A stretch of DNA of 64,000 bases, taken from Lingula anatina. Taxonomy: Eukaryota > Brachiopoda > Lingulata > Lingulida > Lingulidae. Below are positions 46,301-60,100 of the stretch, one piece after another. The notes beneath the pieces are model-generated. The model had not been told where the DNA came from. It searched no databases and was given only the letters and a program-made list of their open reading frames with translations. Every line of letters begins with the position of its first letter. Within the stretch, counting starts at the first letter, position 1. The DNA lies in assembly GCF_001039355.2 (NCBI RefSeq), contig NW_019776099.1:49308-113307 (forward strand), in the 5' to 3' direction. The position numbers and the translations under genes are program-made.

Positions 46301-48114
46301 GTTTGCTCTGTAGGGACTCCTGTTGAATTAAGTAGGGTCACAAGTATTAGGTCTACATTATATGGAGGTGTTTGGGCTGTCCTGTTTGATTCCAGAAACA
46401 ACATGCCCTTGTCTGTAATGGGGCCCCCACATCAACGTTATGAAGCCTTCTCTGGGTTAAGTAGCTTAAACCCAAAGGCAAAATATTTTCCCAGTTGTTA
46501 GGAGATTTTGATATAAATGACAGAGAAGTGTAGAAATAAGACAGAGCTATGTATAATTTGTGAGAATGTGAAGGATGAGCTTTATGTTGGGTTATATCTA
46601 GTTTTAGAATGATGTTTTACTGTAGACTTTAAAAAGGGTAGATTTGAATTTTAATTCTGACACATTGATCAGAGTAATAAGTAATGCATTAAATATACAG
46701 CCTTTGGCTAGATAGCTGAAGTCAGCAAATGAAGTTAAAGGATGTGACTGAAAACAGTCTGTTTCAAAAGAAGGACAAGTAAAGGTATTTCCTTCAAAAA
46801 AAAATACATATCAGTTAACTTTATCAGAAGCCAGAGAATGTACTAGGTCACACTATTAATCAACCTGCATTTCGGCACAGATAAAATAGCTGAGTAACTA
46901 TAATGGCCATTATTAAATCACTGGTGCAGTGAGAGATACAAGTCAGACTAAGTTAGTGGTAGGATGAGGAAGGAAACTGGCTGAAATTTAGAATAAAGTT
47001 AATTCCAGTATATTTCTTTTTGCTGTGATACTCTGCATTGTATGTATATATCCTAGGTGTGCAGTACTTCATAAAATCACTAGTAGGTTATCTGTGGTCT
47101 AAAAATACCCCAATTTTACAATTGAGCATATTTATCAGGTAGATTTTATTTATTTTATCGCTACCTGAGCCCTTCAGTGTTAGTCTTATTTTTGGTATGT
47201 ATGAATTTAGACATCGGTATTGAGATAAGGCTGTGATCAGTCTCTTCTGTTAGTTATTTATATTATCAGTAAAGGTCTTGGGACCTTTTTTTAAGCTGAT
47301 AATGACATGTGGGCAGATTGACATTCAAATCGCATAGAACAATCTCTCAATAAGTGATTTATAAAAAGCACTTGTCATTTCTGGATCTGGAGGCATGTCT
47401 GATATGCTTAATTAAGACATTAAGATTAGAGTAGATATATACACAGACAAACTCCTTGTTCATTTTCAAGTTCTAGTACATGGCAGGCCATCTCTCTCTC
47501 ATTTCTGTTATTTTTGACACACATTATAAACTTATAAGCGACCATTTATGTGTTTTTAAATATTTTGAAAACTGAAATTAAAGAAGCGTGCACCTGTTTA
47601 TCAGCAAGTTTTCATCTCTCCCAGTTTTTCACGGACTTTGTGTTATTTGTGATATGTAGCCATTGGAATGTTATCATGCAAGACAGGCTCTCAATGGGCA
47701 TGTTCACACTGGCCAAGAATCGGTCAGTTAATATTTTGGCATCGTCTAAATCATCCATGGAGTACATTTTATGAGAAATCAGACTAAATTATGTTATCAT
47801 GTGATGAGAATAAAGACAAACATTTTTCCATGGATCTGCTCTGTGCATTGTTTCTCTAAATATACCATTTGGGCCTTTTTCCAGTCAAAAAGTAATCTTG
47901 GTCTGAACAGGCCTTCCAGCGCCGTGTGAGTCTGACCATGTAATAGGAGCAGTCAGGCTACCTGGGATAGAATATAATGAGGTGTAGAGTTTCCCAGACC
48001 CAGTGCCCCTGTGTTGATGTGCATTAGGCTGTCTGATCTGCCCTCTCACGCCATGCCAGCAAGTGCACGTCCACTTGTTTTACCCACTGATTGACCGTGG
48101 GTCATCATTCACTA

Positions 48115-48163
<49 letters not shown>

Positions 48164-51100
48164 ATTGGACATTCAAATAGATACCACGAAGTAATTTACA
48201 AGTTAACCTTTATCTCTAGACTAAACAGAGGCCATTGTTACCTACATCCCCATCTTTTGACATTGTGTAGAGTGATTTTATCTTTGCTCAATTTACCTCA
48301 GGAATTAGTCCTAACTAATACCCATTTTATATAGATCCAGTGAATTCTCCATTTGCCTGATTGACCCTAGGTGATTACTGGGGCTAATACCCACCTCTGT
48401 GTGGCCAGTAAATAATTGAAATGGTAAAAAGCTGGTCAAAGGCATGGTCAGTCAGGTCCAGTGTGGTATTGACCTAGGGATTAGTGATCTCTCAAGCACC
48501 TGACTGAATGTAGGGAATGGCTTGTTTCACCTGAAAGATTCATTGCTGTTTTAGGTCTAGGTACAAAAATTGTGGGTCAGCTATACTTTGAATTTTATAT
48601 AATTTCAGTTAGAAAACAGATTCATACATGGCTATATGTCTGGTTATATTATTGTTGCGATATCAGAAACTTCAATTAGATAAGTGGAGAGTGAAATTCG
48701 TGCATATTTCATGCAATTAGTCATATTTCATAAAGACAATCCTGGATGGTGATGGCATGATATGGCCATTTAATATGAATTTCCCAGCTTAACAGAAGGA
48801 AAACTGAAAGTAACACACTGTCTGTAATATATAAATTCATTCCTGTGCAAGTTTAGATATTGGGTGAAAATTTGGATAAGGAAGGCTTGTGTGAAATGAG
48901 CATTATTTCCTTGTTCAAACAGAGTAAGTGCCTGAAGGGAACCCAATTGTCGGAGCAGTGTTTTGTTAGTTACAAGCCTGCCCTCTGTTGTGGTGATCCC
49001 ATACCTTTATTTTCTTGGGCCGCCTTTAACAATACAAATGGAATGTAGACAAAGGGCCATATCTTTGAAGTCTTAACGGTTAAATTTAGACACTAAATGG
49101 GGTTCTCTGGTAGTGCTGACGCTGATGTAATGATTAATGAAAAATCAAATTAATTTTTTGGTGTATTGGAAGGATTGTGTTAATTAAGTTTCGGGACAGG
49201 TGTGCATATTTGACTCTTTTGTTGGATAAGTGTTATGAAAACTTGGCGTTTCTTTTTTATAGAATTTTGAGAGAGTATGCACATCAAGTTTCATTTAGAT
49301 GAAGGGATTTCTTTCTGTCTAGGAAGAATAGTTAGTTGTTCAAGGTAGCTTTTATATACATTTAAGTTTTGTTATGCTAAAATATTGTATAATCATATTT
49401 GTAAACTCAGATTACCTCTTTTTAAGTTCTCATTTGTTAACTGGTATAGTCTTGATTGACAAGAAAAAAGCAGCATTTTAAACCCTCAAAGAGGAAAAAG
49501 AAAGTCAAAACCACTGATTTTTCCTCCTTTCCTTCAAAGCACTCACTACATTTACATTTTATTTCAACATTGAGTATAAAAGAAAGACAGTCAGTTGGGT
49601 TCTTTATTCAAAACTAGTTTGGCATCAGTATGGAGCAGCCATTTACAACCATCACTGAGTTCTACCCCAGTAGACTGATCCACACACAATAAACTAAGTA
49701 CTTTTTCATGAGTCCATGAAAGCCAGCATATACAACACCTTGGACAGCTCTCATGTAATAACTCTGAATAGACTTGAATAGCTGCACAGGTGATAGTCAG
49801 CCCACTGCAGGGGTTCAGACAGGCCTTCTTTCATCTCTCTTATAGAAATGATACAGGTGAGAGATGAAGGTGTATTCAACGCCTGCCCAGTGGTCCTTAT
49901 TGTACTGATGTCCATCTGTTCTATTAACACTTCCTCTGGATCTCTGGCCCTTTGTGTGGTGGCTGGCATGGGTTAGACTCTCATCTGCTCTTTGTATCCT
50001 CTAAATCTCCAGTTGCTGTGTTCACATCACCCTGACAGGGCTATCTTGGATCAGAAATAGACTGAGACTGACATAATTAGCAGGCACATAGCAACTAATT
50101 TCAAAGGGGGTTCTTTTTTCTGAAAAGTCAACCTTTTTATCATGAAACGTCTGTGTACTTATATCAAAGTTTACCCCGAAAAAGGACAGTTCATTTGAAT
50201 CCCATGAACCTCAATGGCTAAGGGCCTGTTGGTCCTACCAGTTTACATCAGAACCTGGGATCATGCCCCAGACTAAATGAAATACAATGTTAAACTGTCT
50301 GGTGCTGCAGTTAAGAATAAGTTGGTCCTCATGTGAATGCGGTTTAGAAAGGTCTTTGGGCAGTCAGGTGTGGTGTTAGGGATGGAGGGTTTTGAAACTT
50401 GAGGAGTAGACATCAGAAAGACACGGATTTTGTTTTTTTCCTGAAAAATCTCCCTTGTCCAATTTCTGGTTTGTTGGTGGCCTGTTTGTCTTGAGATTAC
50501 ATAAATTCAGGATTGAAAACAAATTCTTTTGTCTGTATATTTACTCCTTAGACTTTTTTTTCATGGAGTACACCTGTTCATTTTTATTAGTAGAACATTG
50601 ACTTGACAGCGAGTAGGAAAGCTGTTTTCTAGGTTTGCAAATTGAATACATTTTTCATTGATAGAATAATTGTTTTGTTTTATTAGATTATGTGTTAATT
50701 TAGAAGGACTTAAAGAAGAAAAAAAAATCATTGCCTTTTGAATTATGTCCTGGCATCATGTTGATAGGCATTTAACTGGTAATGTCCATGTCACAAGTTA
50801 ACTTATGAATAGTATTTACTCATCAAATAGATATTAGAATGGAGATGCCAAACAGTGTGCAAAGGACACTCAGTTATGTAATACACATCATAAATAATAG
50901 ACCTATATAAGATAATATATTTCTTAAACTACAAGTCATCTTTCCTGTCTTGATTGTTCAATGTTCAGCCTTTCCTGAGATGTGATATTAATCAGGCTGC
51001 TTTGTCTCCAACTTGACAGCGTACTCCAGCTATCTTCTATAACAGCCATCAATTAACTGGACCCCCTGCAAAGATGTCAGCACTGTGAGCTATCAGGACA

Positions 51101-54100
51101 TTTTGTCTTGACACAACAGGGCTAAAGTTTAGAATATTAACTCCAAGTAGAGACTTCAAGTTTTGAACAGAAATATCGGGAATGTTTTATGTTTTTGAAA
51201 GCTTTTTCTTTATTTACTTGAATGCTGTTAGTGTGGCCTGGATTTTTGTCAGGTAAATACAGGCAATGAAAAATTTAATATTTGTTTATGCCCAGTCTCT
51301 AAAATTACAGTGAATTGAAGTATGCAGATATATATATGCATGCAAGAATGCACTGTACAGACTGGTAGCTAGTGCCCTGGATCAGTTAGTTATGACAAGA
51401 AGATTGTATATATTTATATTGGAACAGAATCACATGCCTTACATCTCTGAACTTATGAATGACAATACCCTCATTATGATTGGTTATGAATACAGGGTCA
51501 TTTGAATAAAGTTTGGATCTGTTCACATTATAATCAGTAATGCAGATTGGGTTCGTTTGTTCAGTTTTTTCACTTCAGTGTTGCTGATTTCGCTCAGTTG
51601 TAATGGGGCCACAGCATGCCATCATGCAATCAACTTTGTGTTGAGTGTTGGGTATGAAATGGCAGGTTACACTCAAGATTTCCTCAGCTTTACTAATTTA
51701 TCAGACCAATTTTAGCCCGATCTTGAAGTGATCTAAAATGTGTGAATTGGGCACTTGCACCTTTTCGCCAAATGTACATTGATCGTGTTCCCATTGTCAA
51801 AACTCTCCTCAAACTTCCTGCCTGTTCATTCATACTTCGCTGTAACCATTGATTTTTGACTACTACTTTATGCATGATTCTGCAGTAGTATATAATCAAC
51901 ACAGGCTGGGTCTCATTGTCAAAGTATGCACTGGTCACTATGAATGGCAGTTGTGGACAATGCAGTTGTGGTCTTGGGGGTGTTGAGTGGGAGATTCTAC
52001 TGGGGTCAAAGGTGAAAGGGCCACACCTGAGAGGTTGTCACTTGTGCACATGCCCAAAATACCTTAATTATGTTCCTAATTAGATTACAGTTTTAGGGAT
52101 GCAGTAAGAATTGTCAGGATTATCAGGCAGGCTGTCACATTTTGTAGATTGTCATTAGGTTCTTTAGGGGCTTTTGGGGTGCTTTTTGGGGTTGCTCACC
52201 TTGTCTTAATGCCATGTAAATATTAATGACCATGCGGTGGCTGTAATGTCATCTGAAGATGAACATAAGTGATACAAGCTTCAACAATTTTGAATGACTT
52301 TGCAAATATTGTCAAGGTTGGCTTCTTACAGGTGATTCGTGGTCAGGGATAATTACTTTTGCCTTGGCATTAATTAGCTTCTTAATGTGGTGGTGTATAT
52401 AAAGAGATTGATACTGTGACTAATTGATTCAGTGCATACATATATTGAGAACAAACAGACACAAAGATTTGCACTCTCTGACCCACACCTGTGCTAATAC
52501 AAAAAAGAAAAAATATGTAAATGACGCCCTGTGGTGTTGTGACAGGCCTAACATGACAGGTAAAATGTTGCTTACTCATTTAAGTCTTAGGTTACTGTCT
52601 GATAAAATGCGCTTTTATTGGATTATATTTTATCACCCAAAAAATGCCACATCTCAGTGATTTTGAAAACCTGTATTAGGAAATCTTAACTTTTGTGGTG
52701 AGGGGAATCAGTTTTTGGGTAGGGCCATCAGTTTACTTGCACTGCTTTGTGTTTAAGAGACCAGAAATAATGCAGCACAAACTCCCATAAGCCTGTATAA
52801 ATAGATTGATATATGAAATGATATGGAATATATGGTAATGCTGTTTGCATTTGCTTAATACTTTTTGCCATGCTATCGCCAGTTGACCTTTTTTAAAGCT
52901 GGGTTACCAGACCCATTCTTTTATGTTAGATGACATGCCCAAGTAAAAACAGTTTTGACTATGAAATTAATGCAAATGGAATGACTGTAAATGTGGACAA
53001 TAGAAATATGATATTTTGAGGGCAAAGTATTTTTAAATTGTAAATATATGGGCACTCTGATCTGTGGAAGTATGACAGATTAAAAGGTCAGACCAAGCAA
53101 ATAATAGTTCTGTTGGGTTTTTTTAAAGGAAGAAACAGGTTTATTACTGAAAAATTTGAACTGAAGATTAGTTTTGTTACCCTAAAAGAAATTATAAAAA
53201 TTTAAATACTAGTAACACTTCTCAGCACAGAAAATAGTGAAAATGTTTTTACAAATAAGCAAACAAAACGTTATGTTAAAATCATTTTAACAAAAGTGTT
53301 AGCATCTTGCAAGTGGTATATGGATTGTTTCATGGGAGGGTGAGCCCTGAAAGGGAATAAATAGAATACTGCTCTCGCCTTGCACTGGTCGTCACAGTGA
53401 TATGATAGTGGAGAGTCGTAATCCTGGACAAATCTCATTGTAATGGCAGCAATCACAGCCTTGTAGACGGGGACAGGGGTGGATTATGTTTGAGTTACGG
53501 CAAAACATGGGGCTTAGCCGCCAGTTAGGCAGACAGTCATTGTGTCATCTTCTTTCAAGTTTGAAAGTCGTGTTTACAGCCGTGTTGACATACCTTGATT
53601 CTAACCAAGATTGTAATTAAGTTGGAAACAGGGATAAAGTTTATTTGAGTTATATCAACACATAAAGCTGAGCCACTTGTTTGGAGGACAGTCTCTGTCT
53701 CATCCTCTTCTAGGTATGAAAGCCATGTTTATAGCCATGTTAACATAACTTATATTTTGAATGGTGGATAGAATGTATTTGAGTTTTAGGAAAACAAGAA
53801 GCTTAGTCGTCAGTTTAAAGGTTACTCTTATTGTAATCATTGCCATGATGTAGAATGTGAGTTATCTTAGCCTTGAGTTGTGGAAAAACTTGCAGCTTAA
53901 TTGTCAGTTTGGATGATAATCACTAGCTCATCCTAGGTTCAAGCAACTGAGTTACGTAGAATGTTTGTAAGTTCTGAGATCAAATCAGAATAACAGTCTG
54001 GACTCTGTATTTTGTGTAGATATCTATCAATAAAATCACAGTGACACTGTCCTTTTTTTTTTCAAAAATATCTCCCAAAATCTCTCCCTATCCCCCTCCA

Positions 54101-57100
54101 CCAATCCTTCTCTCTCTCTCTTTAATGGCAGTTTTTAAGAGGAACTCTTCTCGGTCTATAGTAGCTATGGCTATCACGCAGTAGTGGATATTAGGTGTCA
54201 ACTCTGGTGACTGGCAGTAACTGTAACTTAAAGATCTCAATATTGACTTGGCATACCACTCCAAGCCTAACAGTACGTCTTCAGTGCACCCTTCCCCTCA
54301 TCACAACTCAGTGTGACAGGGAAAGTCTCTGTTGACTGACCACCCCACACTTAATACCTCACAATGGTCAGTGTTTGCCCTCAGAGTGCTTGGTCAACTT
54401 TGTCCAGGAGTGGTCAAGCACTCTGGTCATCTTGGATGCTGACATGCTTCTGTATCCCATAGGGGTAAAATGGCACTTGACTTTTAGGTGCTTTGTTTTC
54501 TCTTACATGTGATCGAGTTGTATGAGAGTCAGTGGGTAACACTAATTGTCATTGTGAAAGTTTTTCCATATAATGATTGTTTGGAATTATTGACTGACCT
54601 AATGAAAGTTGAAGTCATTTGAAAGTTGAACTGACTCCCCACAAGCCTATGTACAGTGGACATCAACAGATAAATTGGAGAATTTTGTAAAGATGCATGC
54701 CTTTATTATATCAGTTTCAACATTTTCTTGACCAATCTCTCTCTGAGGAGGGCACTGCTGCCTGCCAGCTGTCAACTCTCCATCCAACATAGGAGAAATC
54801 AAGCTTATCAACATGAACGGCTAGTTGTATCTAAGTTCTCTCTGCTTTATCTATATGCTCCTGATCCTCCTGATTACTTGCTTGGACATTTGGACACTGG
54901 ACATTAGTTTGACAGTAAATACTCTGCCCATCAATTCACTCACCTGGATTAGCATTAGATAATGTTATGTCCTTGTTGTTATGTAAGCGGTTTATTTTAG
55001 GTTCTCATCAGGGAATGATTATTGAGTGAAGCTGGATTAAATTTGAAGTATGCTGAATTTTGATATTGATAACACTCGTCACAGTTGACAGTTTAAATCT
55101 TGTATTACTCTGTTAAAGATTGCAAGCCAAATGGGGAGTAATACTAAGGCTCTATTCCCATAGATTTTAGATCGATCTATCCCCGCGGGGAGTCTCACTA
55201 GATTACTTTCAGATAATCCGACTTAAATGTCTGTCCCGCCTACTACAAGCTGTAAGGAGGTAATTAACTTTCGTGTCCGCCCGGCTGACAGCTATTTAGC
55301 GTGAACCCCCCAGGGAGTTAGGTCGATCTAAAGTAGGTCGATCTAATCTATGGAAATGGGGTGTATGAGAGAGAGAAAGAGCGAGACACGGTACAAGCCA
55401 TGGCACATTTTTCCATGTGAAATTCAAATCCATCATAGTCTTTGAATACATACCTCTTGCAGTCTTACTAAGAAAAATAGAAAAATATATGCACAAAGGA
55501 TCTTGATGGGAATTTAAAGACCTCACCATTATTAAACAGCTAAAAGACTGGCTTGTCTTTTTGTTCTTTATCACTAGGCTCTGCTGAGGTGACCTTAAAA
55601 ATTTGGGCTGAATATTAAGTTAATCCCTTCACTGGTTCCCACTGTGTATTGGCAACCAACATAATACTAGTTAGTATGTGAAAAAAACTTTTTCATCCTA
55701 CCTGTCCTGTCTGTAACCACTAATAGACACCTGAAACTATGACACATGCTTGGGATTGTTGATAAAGAGAAAGATAGCCCAATCCCTCTGAAGTCCTTAC
55801 CTGTGACACTATCTTTTTGAATATGAGTGTTGTGAATTTTTATTCATAAAGATAAAGAAATAAGCAATCAGCTCTGGGAAAGAATAGTTCTCTATAATAT
55901 GTTTATTCCGTTTTTAAAAAAATATTCCCAGTTTATTTAAAGGAACAAAAGATGGCACTCTCAGTTCTGATAGTTTGGTGCTCACCTAATTAGCCACAGG
56001 TGATTTAATTTTTATTTTTCAGAGTAATATGAATCCACCTTTTCTTCAACTAATAATGGATTTTTGATTACATACATTTAGGAGTTCAACAAATTGGCAA
56101 CAGTCGCACAGCTCTTTGAAAAAGTTACCTGAAACCTACTATTATATGTGTTTTTGTTATGTTTTGTGTGTGTTAAAAATGTTATCTTACCTGTAATTTT
56201 AAGGCATGCTTTGTCAACAGTGCCCCCTGCTAAGTACACCAGTTTTATAAGTATATTTCAATATGTTTCAAAGTTTACTCTAACTTTAACATGTTCATTT
56301 ATGTTTAAATTATCCCCTGCATTGTTTTATGCCATGTCAGATTAGCCAGCTCAGGAAAGATCATTTAAACCACATAAATATAACAGTTAGGCGCATTATG
56401 TTAGGGCGACTTTGTATTATTTCCTGTTTGAACAAAGCACTGGCATCTCAATGAGAATCTAATGTGGTTTTGAGAAGAAAATAATTTGATGTTAACAGAT
56501 GTCAGTACACAAATGCGCATTCCCATCTCTTTGTTATTAGGCAATGCATGTTTTATATTGGATTTAATTAAATCCCCTTGCTGTCCTATCTTGTCACAGG
56601 GGGGTGGATTATTAGCCAGCTTAAGCAGGATTAAGATGGATGGCTTAAGAAAGATGCAACATCAGGCCAGGTAGCAACTCTGCATGTACAGTGGAGTGAC
56701 CACTGTTGTAAAAGAAGTAGTTGAGAACAAAATTAGATTTATATCAGTTTTGAATTGTATGATATAAACAGCAAAATGAAATATTTGTTGTGGACAGGCA
56801 ACTTGTTCAATAAAAGAACTGCATTTTACATTATGTGTGAGAAGTCATACTTTTTCAAAGAGAAATTGGAATTTTTCTTTATTTGGAAGTGCTTCACTTC
56901 CTGCATAACAAATGTATAGAATTCGTGGCATACCTGTTCAGTTAGAAGTCCACAGACATGAGAAATCCACTGATTTTATTGTCAGATAAGAGTTTCTTCA
57001 TTCCTCACGTGGGGTTGGTGTTTCACATAAGTCTAAAAGTTGGTCTTAACTTCGAGATAAATCAGCGATAAGTGTCTATAACCAAATATGTATTGATTAA

Positions 57101-60100
57101 AAACAGGAGTCATTTTAGAAATCAGGTGCAATATTTCATTATCTTGAGCCAAAGTAGACTAGAAATATTGGTTTTGATGTTGAGACTGAATTCCTGTCTA
57201 AGTTTTTTTTTTCTGGTCCCTGTAATCACCCCAGCCAAAGGTTCCTATGATACATCCAGTCCACAGGAATGTTGATGTTATCTCAGACTTGCAGTGGAGG
57301 TAGCCACCATTACCTGTTTTACTATAACGATGGTATCTGGCTGAGAATAAAATTCAAGTCCTGTTTACACAAGAGAAAATTTAGATCCACACTTGATACA
57401 TGCCTGGTTTGGTCTACCTTTGAGGGAATAAAGCATTCATTTATTCTGTTGGTTTGTCAAAACTGTACGTTTTTTCATACAAAAAAAGTCAAAATGTCAT
57501 CCTGCTTTCTAGGGTAATAGAACTTTTTGAATTTGAATAGAAATGACTTTGTGTAAGTACACCTTAACAAGCCACTTTCCTGACCATTGGTCTGATGTTA
57601 TCAGATAATCCAAGGGGAAATAATAGAAACTTAATAAGGTCACTCTTTCATTCATCATCTAAATTCTTGACATTTGGTGAATTTTAAGGAAGTGGGGTGA
57701 CTTTGTGGTCACTTAGATTAAAAAAACATGCTTTTTTATCAATATTTTACAAATAATTAACCTCAGATGACCTCAATTTTGTGTCATATATGACTGATTT
57801 TTTATAATCATATTTATTTACTTATTTTTCTTTATTTCTTTTTTTAATCATAAGGAATTTGTAGTCATTGTGTGTAATTTGTAAAAGGAAGTAACTTCAG
57901 TTCGTCTGTCAAAAGAGATTAAATGGTGAAGTTAGTAGATTTTAGATTTATTTTTCCGTCTTGGAAAAAAAGATCCATGATGTATGGTTACAGGTAGAGA
58001 GTATATGGGCGGGGTAGAGATTGAAATAATGCTCCCAGATGATACAGGCAGTAGTAAAATTTTTGTAGTGGTTGAATTTTTGGCATTTACAGAGAATTTA
58101 TCTTTTATGTGTTGTACTGTTTTGTTTTTTTTTATTTTATTTTTTTTTTATTTATTTATTATTATTTTTTTTAATGAAAGCAAAAATTGTAGAATCATTT
58201 ATTTAAATCCATCCCCAGACCTATTAGCAATCATTTCTAGTTATTAAAATAACTCGCCACTTGTTCCCGCCATTAAAGAAGATGAATCCATCCCCCCTTA
58301 AGCCAGAGACAAGAGCAGAACTTACCTGAACTGACAAGACACAAAGTTTTCTTTTATACAACATGAAAGAAGACTTCAAAGAGTAAAGAAATAATGCAAC
58401 AGGTTCAAGAGACTTATAGTGTGACAAGACATTGTTTTGAATGCCAAGTTTATCTTTTCCTCACCAGAAAGGTGTACAACATGGCACTGATCAAGGAACA
58501 ATGGGGAAATAGCAATCTTCCTCTGTAGTCTGATCCTATCTTGATTGCAATTAACTGACCAGTCACTTTCCTCCATTTAGATAAAACAACAAAATAATAG
58601 TCCTTATGATTGGGAAATTTTTATCAATACGTTGGCTGTTTTGATCTATGACAGTTTGTTTATGATTACTTTAAGGTTGCAATTATCTGATGGCTGTGTG
58701 GTAATTTAAAGGCAGTTTGATGACCAAATTGATGACCAATAAAATAAGGAAGATAAAGCTTCTCAGAGATGGCTTTCTTTAAAAAAGTAGGAAAGTATGA
58801 TCAAGTTGTCTGCATGCCAGCTCAGTACCAGCCTGTGTATAACTATTATGAAACCAAGGCAAAACTCATTCAGAATTTTCCTCTGTTAATTAAGTAATTA
58901 GTGAGATAAATGATTGTGATCAAGTGAAAGGAGTTGAAAGTGACAGCTTTCTTATTGTCCCTTTCAAGGTGGAAAGATAAGAGTTCTTACCTTTAAGGAA
59001 CTCATTAACTTGTGATTAAGGAGATGGGCCTTTAAGTCATGCCTGCTGACTTAAATTGTGACCTTGAATGTTAGTGGAAGCAAGGAAGAGTTCTAATTGT
59101 TTTGTGTCCCTTTTTTTAAAAGAAAATTAAAATGGTTTATTTATAAATGCTTAGACTCTGCCTTTGATATTGCAGTTGATTCCGATTAACAAATATTTAG
59201 CAATATGGATATCAAATATTTTTTATTGCTCTTATTGAATTATTTCCAGTATTTTGTAGACAGACATGAAAATATTATTGTCACCTCTTCCAAGTTGAGT
59301 CATACACCCCATTCTCATAGATTAGATCGACCTACATTGGATCGACCTAACTCCCTGGGGGTTCACGCTAAATAGCTGTCAGCCGGGCGGACACGAAAGT
59401 TAATTACCCCTTATAGCTTGTAGTAGGCGGGGACGGACACTTAAGGCGGATTATCTGACAGTAATCTAGTGAGACTCCCCGCGGTGATAGATCGATCTAA
59501 AAGTTGTGAGAACAGAGCCATAGATCAAAATAGAGAAACCTGCATATTTTATATTGATTGTAGATATAAATACTAAATTTCAACCACTGGATCCCACTTT
59601 CATCAACAGAAAATGTGCTAAATTTCAACCACCTGATTGATGTAATCAGCACTATCTGGGTTATGTAGAAAGAGTTTAGGATGTTTCTGCCTTGGGATAG
59701 AAGATATCAGAGGTTGACTGTATAGATGCTTACAGTTGATAAGATAATGGAAGGAAGTAGGATGTCCCCCCTTTGTCTCCCCCAGGTCTTATCAGTGGGA
59801 GGGTCCATGACTATACCTGGGAATGGCTTCACAAAGAAACTCAAGACTCTTAAGTTGGTTGTACTTTTAAAGATTGGTAACTATTGGTGTTGAATTAAAC
59901 TTGTATAAACCTTAATTTTTTCTTTATTATTATTTTTTTTTTTGGGGGGGGGGAGTAAAGGTGGATTTTTTTAAGAGAAAGAAAATGTTATATTGTTGAC
60001 AAGTTGCTGTTCTCATTTTTCACAGTATGTTTGATATCATTTGTGCGTACATGGTGAAAATAAACAGACCATCAGTTGGAATATTTATCAAATTGTAAAA

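Noticed and set aside
48121-48160. Open frame through the GT repeat as a coding region
   Set aside because: Translation is only a Cys-Val run from the microsatellite.
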